In this document: positions 37,845-48,978 of the stretch, one piece after another | Position numbering within the stretch: position 1 is the first letter of the stretch | Layout: every line of letters starts with the position of its first letter | From: Cephalotus follicularis | Lineage: Eukaryota > Streptophyta > Magnoliopsida > Oxalidales > Cephalotaceae | Reading direction: 5' to 3' | Length of the DNA: 64,000 bases | Assembly: GCA_001972305.1 (NCBI GenBank) | Contig: BDDD01000991.1 | Span: 1 to 64,000, forward strand | The notes under the pieces: model-generated | The model's input: the letters and a program-made list of their open reading frames with translations, nothing else | What the model was told of the DNA's origin: nothing | Databases searched by the model: none | Position numbers and translations under genes: made by a program

Positions 37845-38748
37845 TGATGGAAACGGATAAACAAAATCCAGAGCCAAAAACGGACTAAGGCATATAGGGT
37901 GTAGAACAAAACAAAATCATATAAAATAGCAGCGGAAGAACACCCAATTAAAAACTAAAACCAGTCCATAAGGCATGTCCACAGACCACATGGATCACCA
38001 CATCATCACAATAATTGAAATAGTGTCACCAATGGTAACCAAAAGTGACACACACACAAGACTACAAGGGAGAGATGAGGAGTTCATTACCACACGGTGA
38101 TGACTCCTTCTTTCTTTGTCGCACCAAGCTTGCGAAGACTCCCTCCCAAAGAGTCCAATGCGTTCTGCTTCTGATCCAAGTCGAAGCCTAAGAGCTCCAA
38201 GCACCAAGAGGAAAAATAAAGTTTTCTCACACTCTCTCTAAGCTTAGGAAAGGTAAATTGATATTGACCAATGAAGTCAAAAATCAATCCACCCTAGATA
38301 AGCTCTTGCTTGGTGTATCACAGAAGAATGGAACACTCACAATCTGCAGAGAGAAATTCGAGTTTTTTCTTGCCCAGCAAAAAACTCTTCCCTTATTCTC
38401 ATTTTATATTTTCTGCAAAAATTGCTTATCACTTGGCTCCTTTTTCTCTCTCCTACTCTCTCATTCACTTAGGATCATGGTCCTCACTCCTCGGGAGTCT
38501 GTGGCCATGATCCCCACGTTCCCATAACATGCAAAAATGGGAGATGGATGCTGGAGATGAGAGAGAAAACGTGCCCACGAAGTGAGCTTGTGCACAAGTT
38601 GCACGTTCAGCTCAAAGACGTCGACGCCTTCCAAAGGACATCGACGCTCATGCAATGTGGCACTAAAAACATCGACGCTTTCTAAAGGACATCGACGTCT
38701 TTAAAAACGTTAAGCATCGACGTCTTCCTAAAAGACGTCGACGCTTTA
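37845..38748 (-). repeat. LTR segment of the LARD-like element (right, next to the primer-binding site)
   Basis: Starts TGATGGAAACGG immediately after the primer-binding site. Ends with the same GTCGACGC motif cluster (38610-38748), then changes abruptly to CACTA sequence. Confidence 0.85.
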
Positions 38749-38749
38749 T

Positions 38750-38873
38750 CGTACTATTCCAGACAAAATCTTGGTTTGAAAATGCAAAATCTAAGAAAGA
38801 GAGCACACCCCTATTAAATTCCTCCGTTAGTAACCCCTCGGACAACCCGCCTACTCATCCAACTCTTGTCCAT
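38750..38873 (-). pseudogene. CACTA TNP2-type transposase, N-terminal fragment
   Basis: From the ATG at 38873 the minus strand reads MDKSWMSR, the signature start of the transposase-associated domain in plant TNP2 proteins. After a frame change it continues GVLSFLDFAFSNQDFVWNS, the conserved FLDFA segment. The fragment stops at the truncated LTR at 38748, and the catalytic TNP2 part is absent from the window. Confidence 0.7.
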
Positions 38874-39339
38874 ATACATTTTTTCTACAAGTAGGGTAGA
38901 AGATTGTTAGATTCTAGTATTCTTTTCTCAATATGCATTGACTGAAGTGTATATTACCACCTAACTCTAAAAGGTATGACCCTATTCCATTCCTAACTAC
39001 ATACCTCCACTAATATCGTTATCCCGCGTGTATAGTTCACTCCGAGAAAATTTCGGCAGCATCTCCCCACGGTTCCTCAAACACATGAATTAAACTGAAT
39101 TGATCAGTTTAATTATGTATCCGAGGAACATGTTTAAGGAATGTAACCGAAACTTTCTTAAAGAAAACTATGTACATAAAATAATGATATATCCTATAGT
39201 GGACGTATGTATGCGAGAAATGTCTAAACTGGACAATTCATGATTCACTCCTATTGAACGAATCATGAACGGGACTCTAAGGTTTCTCTCGACTTGAATC
39301 ATAATAGGTAATTGAATTCTACAATAAATTTAAACATGA

Positions 39340-39614
39340 TACTAACATACTAACTAAATTATACATACACATATACTACTGACTATTATATACATATATA
39401 CTAACTAAATTACACATACATATATACTAACTAAATTATACATACATATATACTACTAAATTTTACATACACATATACAAACATACTAATTTACATATAT
39501 ACTACTAACTATACATATACATATACCAACATACTAACTAACTAAATTGTACATACATATATACTACTAACTGTTATATATATATATATATATAGAAATT
39601 ATACATACTATATA
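39340..39614. repeat. AT-rich minisatellite (TACTAACTAAATTATACATACA-like unit, degenerate)
   Basis: Imperfect repeats of CATACATATATACTA and CTAACTAAATTATA alternate over about 275 bp inside the CACTA element. The solo LTR that follows inserted at the CTACT in this array. Confidence 0.75.
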
Positions 39615-39619
39615 CTACT

Positions 39620-41582
39620 TGTGACATCCGTGTCCTAGTACGGTCTGTGTCCGTGGGGCCTATGTGGCCATCTGTTTGTCTGTCTGTTGGTCTGTTTTCT
39701 GGCTTTCATGACATATGCATCATGGCATTAATAAATTTTTATGATTTATTCTGATGGTTTTCTGCATAAGAAATTAATTTTCTTTTCCGTAAATTAAATG
39801 ATATTTTTCTGAAATGACTGCTGATTCAGAAAAATAACCCAAGTGGTATGTCCTAAACATCCAATTTCTGTCCGTATCGATTCAATTCTGGGCAAAAACC
39901 CAGTCTTTTTTTGGGTTAAGTAAGGGAAAATGTCAAAATCCCTTTCATTTATGCCTTTCTCTCACACACACACTCTCTCTCCCCCTGTTTCGCTCTCATC
40001 TCTCCCGTTCTCTCACTCTCTCTCTGCTCCTGCTGCCAGCGCCAGTGCAGATCTGACGCAGGCAAAGGTACCGGCCGAACCGCTATGACCCCCTGAGCAC
40101 GCTGAGCCCTACCACCGCACCGACAACCGCGCCGTTCACTCGTACGGAGCTTCTCTCTCCCAGCCTCTGTTTTACGTTGTTCCAACGTCTCCGGTGACCG
40201 TCACTGCCCAGATTCGGACTCTTGGTGTAGTGGCAGTTCGAATGGTACCAGTCCCGACACGTGACAACGCCGGCAGCACAGATCGACGGTGAAGTCAACC
40301 ACGGTCAAACGAGATCTTTCCGGCCAGACGCGGCGACGTTGTGACCAACGCTCCCTAGATCAGTGATCTTCGTCCTTCGATGCACCAGGTGCGACCTTCT
40401 CTGCGGCTGACAGGCGACACGCGCCGGCCAGTAGTGGCGCGTGGGCCCACGGGCCGGCAGCTTCCGACGACCTGTTTTTGACAGTTTTCTGACTCCGTTT
40501 TTCATGCAGGCGTGATCCGTTTTTCATGACTTTCTGTTCTGCTGCTTTGACACGACGGTGTCATTGCCACTATTTCTGCTGGACGTTCGGCCCGACGAGG
40601 CCAGGGTTCAACCTTACCTAGTAGACCTATGGTATCTCTATATATTTATTTTTTGTTTAAAATCTATTACTATTATATGTATGAAAAATCTGAGTATTTG
40701 AATCTGTTTGAAAGAAATGATCTGGTATTCTGATCTGGTTTTTCTGATGATTTCTAAAAATACCGGTTCTTAAATCGGTTTTGATTTTATATTCTGTTTA
40801 AGTTGTTTTATATCTGTTTTATAAATCAGATTCGGTATTTTGATTTCTGTTTCTGAAACTCTGTTTCAGTTGTTTTACAGTTTTGTTATATGTTTTTCGT
40901 AAAGATGTTTTATATGCGAGCAAAACTATGCGAAGTCTTTTTGTTCCATCTCACTAGTCCTGTGGACTAACCCCTCATCTGTTTTCTGTTTTTAGTTCTG
41001 ACAGGTCAGTCTGCTGAGCTCTGTCAGCTGGAGTCAGTCAGTCTGCTGAGGTGAGACCACAAGGGCATGCCTACCAGAGTTAACATATGCATATCATTCA
41101 CGTTTTGAGCATTTGAATTTTCTGCATTACTTATGTTTTTGGATAAATGTTTATATGTGTTGGTTGGTTTAAAAAAGGCCGAGCCCTGTTTTTGATTTCT
41201 GTTTTAATAATATGGTTGAGACAGAGCTCAAACCTTACTTGTTTCTGCTTTTAAATTATAGTCTGCTGAGGGCTAAGCCCATACAAACTGATGATTTCCT
41301 CCTTCGAGAGTGTGATTTTATAAACTGTGTTTTTATTTACAGGGGGCATAGTCCAATAAACGAATACTACATGCTCGATTTTCGTAAAATTTTAAGAGTT
41401 AGAATTATTTTCAAGCTTTTCAAGAAACTTGTCTGTTTTCTTGATGTTTTGAAGACTTTTTCTGCTTAAAAATGTATTTATGAAACTCTGTTCTGCTGAA
41501 CCAACGAGGTGAGTATCTGATGGGAGGTTTGGCCTCGTAGCGGGCATGAAGGATCCCAGCCGGGCTGGGTCCGGGCGTGTCA
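39620..41582 (+). mobile_element. solo LTR, gypsy-like, 1963 bp
   Basis: Starts TGTGACATCCGTG and ends GGGCGTGTCA, with matching short inverted termini. The perfect 5-bp duplication CTACT lies at 39615-39619 and 41583-41587. No internal region or second LTR is present, which is the product of LTR-LTR recombination. It contains a pyrimidine-rich promoter-like stretch (39955-40025) and a CTGATCTGG/CTGTTT-rich middle. It lies inside the CACTA element. Confidence 0.92.
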
Positions 41583-41590
41583 CTACTAAC

Positions 41591-41615
41591 NNNNNNNNNN
41601 NNNNNNNNNNNNNNN
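41591..41615. other. assembly gap (25 N)
   Basis: Unresolved bases three positions after the right target duplication of the solo LTR; the true gap length is unknown. Confidence 1.
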
Positions 41616-41829
41616 TAGAGAGAAGGATGGCCGGCGCGAGAGCGAGAGAGAGTAGAGGGAACGAGAGGAGAGTGGGGGCTAGGGCCAGAGTGTTGGCGAC
41701 GAGAGAATAGAAATGGCAGTGTCGACGTGAAAGGTCCATAACAGTGGCTAAAAAAAAAACCCATCGAGAAAAAAGAGAGAAAGAAAAGAGAGGAAGAAAA
41801 AACAAGGAAAGTGCCGGGTATAGGTATAG

Positions 41830-42030
41830 GGTACGGCGAGGGCATGTCGAGGGCAATAAGTGCCATCGCCATGTGTTTTTAAACTGGTGAGGGTATGGAA
41901 AGGGTACAAGTGCCCTCGCGATGCCAGTTTTAAATAAAAAATAAAAAAACTGCTCAATGGCGAGGGGATTACACTGCCCTCGCCATGCCTTCACCATTTG
42001 CCCTCGCCGTTGTCCTATTTTTTTGTAGTG
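41830..42030. repeat. right subterminal GGCGAGGG repeats and TIR of the CACTA element
   Basis: Units GGCGAGGGCATG, GGCGAGGGGATT and several CCCTCGCC copies precede the terminal TATTTTTTTGTAGTG. Mirrors the left end. Confidence 0.9.
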
Positions 42031-45000
42031 AGAATATGTTTCCTGGTAATAAATACCTGATTTCTGTGAGAAACCTTGAGCTACAAGCCTTGCTTTGTGT
42101 CTCACAATTTAATTTTTCTCATTTTGCTTTTGAACAAATATCCATCTAAATCCAACAGGGGTTACACCACTTGGTGTTTGAATTATTAGTCCAAATACCT
42201 CTCTTTTGGACAAATATTGCAATTCTGCTTGTATTGTATCTTTCCATTTTGGCCAATCATTTTTTTGTTGACATTGTTCAACACTTTGTGGTTCATGATC
42301 TATAACAGGATTTGTAATATCCAATGCAACGACATAGGCAAACTTGTCATCAACTATAATCTCATCTTGATTCCAAATTTGTTCATTATGTGCATAATTA
42401 ATTAAGACTTCTTGATTTTGAAATCCCAAAGCCTCTTCAGGGCTTTGTGCTCTCTCTGAAGTCAATGTGGGTTTTGAAAATAACACATTATCTTGTGTTA
42501 ATGCTATTTCAGGGTTTTGTACACCACAATTATTTGCCTTTCGTTTTCGTGATACAATATCTTTAGCACCAATTGGTCTACCACGTTTCAATTGTGGTTT
42601 AGACATTAATATATCGAATGAGATTTCACTAGCTTTAGATATATCAATTCTTGCTAGAGCATTCACATATGGTATATAAAATTTTACCACTTTTTGAGCA
42701 TCATTAAATGCATATGGCATTTGATTAGCAATGTTTTACAAATTAATGATCTTTTGAACTTGTAGTTCACATACATTTGTACGTGAATCAAAATTATGTA
42801 CTCTTGATGCTTTCCATGAAATTTCATTTTCATTTTTCAATAAAATATTGTCTTCCCCTAACATTAGGAAAACCAATTCATCAAAATGACAGTCTGCATA
42901 ACGTGCAGTAAATGTGTCACTTGTTAATGGTTCAAGATACCTTATAATTGATGGAAAATCATATCCCACATAAACACCAAGTCTGCGTTGTGGTCCCATC
43001 TTACTCCACTGAAGAGGTGAAATAGGGACATATACTACACATCCAAACACTCTTAAGTGGGATATGTTTGGTTCTTGATAAATAACAAGTTGCAATGGGG
43101 AATATTTATGATATGCGGTCGGTCTTATACGTATAAGAGCCGCAGCATGCAATATCGCATGTCCCCAAGCTGAATTGGGTAACTTTGACCTCATCAATAA
43201 ATGACGAGCAATCAATTGAAGTCTTTTGATAAGAAATTCGGCTAACCCATTCTGGGTGTGTACGTGAGGAACAAGATGTTCAATAGAAATTCTTATTGCC
43301 ATACAGTATTCATCAAATACTTTGGAAAAAAATTCAGCAACATTATCTAGCAGAATAGACTTTATAGGATGATCTGGAAATTGTGCTCGTAATTTATTTA
43401 TTTGAGCTAATAGTCTCGCAAATGCAACATTACGAGTTGAAAGTAAGCATACATGCGACCATCTTGTCGATGCATCTATTAAGACTATGAAATACCGAAA
43501 TGGTCCAGATGGTGGATTAATCAGTCCACAAATATCGCATTGAATTCTCCCTACGAATTTTGGAGATTCTACAACCACTTTTGTTGTAGATGGTCTTATA
43601 ACGAGTTTTCCTTGTGAACAAGCAACGCAATGATTCTCATTATTCAATAGCATTTTCTAATTCTTAAGTGGATGGCCATGTAAATTTTCAATGATTTGAC
43701 GCATTATTGTCACACCTGGGTGGCCTAGCCGTTCATGCCAAATCATGAACCCTTTTAAGTATATGACTTTTGAATCCACAACATTATGAGATTCAATTGC
43801 TCTAATTTTCATAATGTATAGCCTAGAAGAAAGTCCAGGGAGTTTCTTCAATATTTGCTTTCGGCCGGAAGCATTACCAGTGATAAAAAAGATATTCTTT
43901 GTCATTTTCATTTGTGGTTTCAATATGATAACCATTAAAGCAAATATCTTTAAAACTAAGCAAGTTTCTTCTAGACTTTGTCGAATATAAAACATCTGTG
44001 ATGCGCATTTGTGTTTCATTTGATAACACAAAGGTGACCATTCCAGAACCTTCAATTAGGTCTGATGTACCAGAAATTGTTTCGACATTAGTCTTTGCTA
44101 TTGTCAAATGTGAAAAATATTTTTTATTATGGAGTATTGTGTGTGTTGTTGCACTGTTAGCTATGCATATATCTCCAATATCCATTGTATGATGATTTAT
44201 AGATATAAACATACATGTTATTGATAAATATAACTATGTTACATTTATTACTTACTTTATTCAAAAGTGCTAAACATTAAAACAATGGCATATAACATCA
44301 ACCGAGATGGAAGTCTTCGTCGATAATCACATGATTCATTTTCTCATTTGGATCAGTTACGAAATAAGCAATGTCTAAATGGGTTGTACCCATCGAAATA
44401 AAATCTGATTGCGTAGTTTCCAAAGGGTTACAATGACTGATAAAATTTATTTCAATTTGTTTGCCTTTCTCTTTTTGGAGAAGCTTGATATAAGTAGACC
44501 CAATGCTTCACTGTGCGACAAGCATGGTACCAATGACCTTCCATATCACATCGGTTGCAATTACCTTTTTTATTTTGGGTTTGTCCAGCATTGCTGGATT
44601 GTCCAGGATTACACCACTTTTGACGTTGTTTGGTATTAGCATTCTGCCATTTCATGCTATTGTTATTATGTGGCCCCAAGAAATTTTGATTTTTTTCCAT
44701 TGACACGTCCTCTTCTACGTCCTCGTCCTCCAAAACAGGATGAAGTTTCATTTACCTCTGGTAAAAGGGCTAAACCAGTTGGACGACTGTCATGATTTTA
44801 CTTGAGTAATTCATTATTTTGCTCTGCAATAAGAAGAGATCCAATTAGTTCATGATATTTCTTGAACCCGTGTAACCCATACTGTTGTTGCAGTAACACA
44901 TTGGATGCATGAAATGTTCGATATGTTTTCTCCAACAACATATCCTCGGTGATAACTTCACTACACATCTTTAGTTGTGATACAATTTTGAACAACGTGG

Positions 45001-45145
45001 AATTATATTCTGAAACTGTTTTAAAGTCTTAAAATCGTAGTTGTGACCAATTATTCAATGCCTTTGGCAGTACAACAGCTATGAAATTCTCAAACCTATC
45101 ATTTAGGTTTTGTCACAATTCAAGAGGATTTTCAACAGTTAGATA
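42031..45145 (-). pseudogene. old copia: gag, protease, integrase and N-terminal RT region
   Basis: From right to left: gag with a zinc knuckle (CNRCDMEGHWYHAC, near 44530-44575), a protease with a TTHTILH context (near 44130), a GAG-preintegrase motif (HERLGHPGVTIM), the integrase core (FIVLIDASTRWSHV, HTQNGLAEFLIKR) and the first RT residues (KARLVAQGFSQK). The RT is cut at 42031 by the CACTA element. Confidence 0.85.
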
Positions 45146-46420
45146 TGTTAGGTTAGGGGTGTCCCTGTATGCCACGATATGGCTCATTTGTATATAAACA
45201 CTCTTAATTTAATACAATTATGAATTCCTTTTATATTCTATGTGCATTTATATATATTGTCAAGGCTATGTGGCTCATCCCAACCAACTAAAAGGAACAA
45301 ACTAATTATACGTAATTTACTGTATGCCATAATAGCGTCCTGTCACATCCAAATGGTTGGATCTTTTCCTGAGAAGGGTTCTGAGAATAAGATCCTTATT
45401 CCCTGTGACAAATGTTCCAAGTCATAGGTTCACTTTCTTAAGGGCCATTGATGAACCGTGAAGACTTGTCACGTTAAGCTTGCTCCCGGATTTTTCAGTG
45501 GAGGTTGGTTATCTCGTAGCCAATTGGGGTAATCCCTAAAGCTAAATATGAGGTGTATGCTAGAGAGCAGGACACTGAACAGACCTACCAATAGGAAACC
45601 TATTTGGATAGTCAATACCCAATGTCAATAAGATTCCTATGGTCTCGGTAGTGTATACTCTATGGTGACTAGTAGGTCTATAGCATTCATTGTCTCCTTT
45701 GACCTGAGTGGCTGGCATACATTGTGTGGTAACTACTTGACTTTGATTTCTGCCTTCCCCAGCACTAGCCAGGTGCTGGCAAAAGGGTTGTCTTTGGGTC
45801 TTGTGGGAACTGCATTGAGATGTATGGGTGAGTGCGCGATAGGGGATCATCACACCAGGGCTGAGGATGAAAAGATCTATTTGTATATGAATGTTGCAGA
45901 CTTAAAAGTCTTGATCAGGCATAGGTGGACTGGGAACGAGAGTTTCCCGTGGGAGGTCTACCGATAGTCTCAGTGCGATCATAGATTCATAGCTATCACA
46001 GCAATACTAGGGGTGACATTCATCCAAACCCTAGGCTGTGATCGGAGCCATGTATGACGAGGGAAACATGACACATATGCCGATGACTAGATAAAACGAA
46101 TGGCTATTCGGACCATGATTGATAGACGTGGTAATACACGGATCCGGAGGGTGACTGACGCTCACAACGGGGCTGCTCTGATAGTCTGTGTACTATTGAA
46201 GTGGTTCTACCAGATGATGGGGTGCACTGAGAATTTATCATCATACTGGAGAACGACATGCTTTCGGGTCCTGCCTGACTTTGAACAAGTTGATATGTGG
46301 CGGGACACATATCATTTAGTGAAAGGACAACATCATGGAAGATGTTGCTTTGCTAGTGATTATTTCATTTGATGGATTTAGGTCCATTCAATACCACGAT
46401 GAAATATTCCATACGAAGGC
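45146..46420 (+). repeat. 5' LTR of the 18-kb copia, left half
   Basis: TGTTAGGTTAGGGGTG to CATACGAAGGC; matches 60717 to about 61990. The last five bases, AAGGC, form the inner element's target duplication. Confidence 0.9.
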
Positions 46421-48978
46421 TGTTGGAAACCTGGCAAGGGTTCCCAGTCAATTTGGTCCTATGACGCAAGTGTGTATAAGTTCAATTTTTCAAAAACACC
46501 GAGACTGAAAGTCATGGTCGACACTTACATCTTAGTACCAAATTGAAAAGCCTAGAATCTCCGTTTAATTAACAATCAAACTAAAAACAAGAACAAGCAT
46601 GCACAAAAGAAAAACCAAACACACGTCGGTAACAATAAAAGTAAGAGTGAAGCAATCATACCAACGTTGGAGGCTCCACCACTTTGCTGCTACACGCTTG
46701 CAGTAGCAAATACCGGTCACCAGTAACACCGTCGGTTTTCGGACAGTCCACGTTTGGTTCGATCTTGACACCAACGGACTCGAAAAAGATTGCTCAACCC
46801 GAAACAAGAGGAGACTCGCCCGGAACCGCATCGGAACACGGCGGCCAGAGGCGGCGACTCACTGAGTTCAGACTCAGTGATTCTCGGTCAACTCGTCATT
46901 GACCGGCCTTGACATATGTGGATGCCAACACCCCGACGAACGCGCTGGTGGCCGACTCGGTGAGACTCAGCCAGGAACGCAGAGAACGGCCGGCGGCGAG
47001 TCACGGGGTTGACTCGTCGTTCGTCACCAGCGGCCGCCAAGCCACCAAATGGCTCAGCGACACCAACCCGACACACCCCAACCCAAGACTCGCCGTGACT
47101 CAGCGCGGAACGCCAAGTCACAGCAGCCCGATGCGTCAACTTGCCCAGTTGACTCACCAAACGCAAAACGGCTAGAAAACGACCGGGAAACGCAAAACAA
47201 ACACCAAAATGGATAGAGCCATTGATTGGCTCCACCCACTCTGATCATCAGTGGTGGAAGAGACGCTGGGAGCAAGCGGCAGCAGAAAATGGGATTGCCG
47301 CCAGGGAGAAACGAGAGGAGAAGGAGGGAGAAAATGGGGAGGAGGCTTACCATGGAAGGTCGCACGCCTCTTCCCGGGCACCGGCGCGAAGCGCCGTCGT
47401 CTTCTCCGGCCAGAAACGGGTCCCCTGGGCTCAACGCACGAGTCGCACTCTCTCCTACTTATGGCGCATGAATGTGGGAGAGAAAGTGAGGCAGAGAGTG
47501 TAAGAGAGATTAAGAGAGAGATTTTTTTTAAAAAAACATTTTAAAAATTCATTTTTGACTTAATAAAAATTAAGTCTCTCTCTCTCTCTTCCTTTTCTTT
47601 TCTCCTTTATAATTTTAAAGTCTCTTTTAAAATTAAAATGTTTCTCCCATTTTGTAAATTAAAGACTCTCTCTTTAATTTTGATTTAATAAAATTAAATC
47701 ATGCTCCAGCTTTAAATCTCTGATATATTAAGATGACTATTAGTGGAACGAAAAACAAACCATTAATGTCAAAATAATATATACTAGTTAAAAACTAGAT
47801 TTACCACCAAGCGAGCATGTGTGCAGCATGCGTCACTTTTCCAATAATCAGGCGGGACCTGAAAGCCCGGTGGATTTTTGATACGATGATAAATTTCCCA
47901 GAACATCCCCAAGTTCTGGTATGACCATCCAGCTAATAGTCCCAGTATGATCTATAATCACCCCCAGATTCGTGGAATAAAAAGTACCACGTCCATCAAT
48001 CGTTAACCGGTTCCCCAGTACTTTATCACTGTCATCGGTTTGCGTGTCGTGTATCATTCGTCATCTTGGCTCCGACCGCGGACTAGGGTTTGGATAAATG
48101 TCACCCCTAGGTAAAACCCACGATAACTATAATTCTATGAACGCACTGAGACTATGGGAGATATCCCCGGAAACCTCTTGTTCCCAATCTCCCAGTGCTT
48201 GGCTAGGACTTTAAGTCGTCAACGATCACAGATGTTATAGAGCCTATAACCCTTAACACGGGTGTGACGATCCCATCTTGCGAACTCACCCATACATCTC
48301 AATGCAGCTCCCACAAGGCCCAAAGACAACCCTTTTGCCAGCACGTGGCAAGCGTTGGGGAAGGCGAAAATCAAAGCCAAGCAGTTACTACACAACGTAT
48401 GACAGCCGCTCAGGTCTAACGATACAACGTAAATCATATGTGATCTACTAGTCACCTTTGACTAAGCACTACCGCGACAATATGAACTCTATTGACAGAG
48501 GTGTTGACTCTCCAAATAGATAACCTATGGTGGGTCGGTTCAGTGTCGTGCCTCTGCACGTACCCCGCATCAGCTTTAGGGTAAAACCCAAATGGCAATG
48601 AGATGATCCATCCTCCTTTACCATTGGGAACAAGCATAACACGGCAAGTCTTTGCGGTTCATCAATTGCTCTAAGAGAGTGAACCTATGACTTGGAACTT
48701 TTGTCACAAGGGAATAAGGATCTCATTCTCATAACCTCTCAGGCACGAGATCTAACCCTTTACAGACAGGGCGCTATATGTGTATTCTGTTGACATGGTG
48801 ATCAACTGATCCGTAGAGGCGGTATGGGATAATACATATATCCAGATGCTAATCTTTTACTGAAAATGCACAATAAAACATGAATGGAACTAAGAAAGTA
48901 CGATTCAAGAGTGTGTCATATGTTAACAACATATGTCTGCAGCCTTCTCGTGGCTTGCAGGGACACCCTAATCTAACA
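46421..48978 (-). repeat. 3' LTR of the nested copia (left)
   Basis: Contains a GC-rich stretch near 46850-47480 with accidental reading frames on both strands, a CT-rich tract near 47575, and the conserved module at 48060-48620 shared with the LTRs of the neighbouring copia-like elements. Confidence 0.9.

Larger units (their letters stand above)
34999..38748 (-). mobile_element. coding-poor LTR retroelement (LARD-like copia relative) inside the CACTA element
   Basis: Two nearly identical segments (34999-35898 and 37845-38748) begin TGATGGAAAC. A minus-strand primer-binding site GCTCTGATACCAC (37832-37844) abuts the right one, so the right copy is the 5' LTR. The left LTR may extend to about 36830, because 36220-36830 matches the LTR body of the copia element at 46421-54294. 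Between LTR and primer site only a leader-like region (about 36840-37831) remains, with GCATACATGGCCTTCA as in that same element. No gag or pol domain is present. The right LTR looks incomplete and no target duplication is visible, so the insertion is linked to loss of the neighbouring CACTA sequence. Confidence 0.75.
32282..42030 (-). mobile_element. CACTA (En/Spm) DNA transposon carrying two retroelement insertions
   Basis: The left terminus CACTACTAAAAAACAGGGC and the inverted right terminus CACTACAAAAAAATAGGAC match at 16 of 19 positions. The flanks are the 3-bp duplication AGA (32279-32281 and 42031-42033), diagnostic of CACTA elements. Subterminal regions are packed with GGCGAGGG / CCCTCGCC units in both orientations, as expected for binding sites of the accessory transposase. 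Inside, minus-strand remnants of a TNP1/Ptta-type protein (32915-34561) and the start of a TNP2-type transposase (38750-38873) remain, in the usual order. Without its two retroelement passengers the element would be about 4 kb, so the catalytic TNP2 body is missing. Non-autonomous in its present form. Confidence 0.93.

Noticed and set aside
39955-40505. GC-rich stretch with possible exons
   Set aside because: Lies within the solo LTR bounded by perfect target duplications; frames are short and match no family.
41392-42105. A 237-codon frame on the minus strand
   Set aside because: It runs across the N gap, the solo LTR end and the CACTA terminus into copia RT, so it is a chance concatenation of unrelated sequences.
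46888-47544. Several overlapping 90-126-codon frames on both strands
   Set aside because: They lie in the GC-rich part of the nested copia LTR. Open frames on both strands are a composition effect, and no protein family is recognisable.
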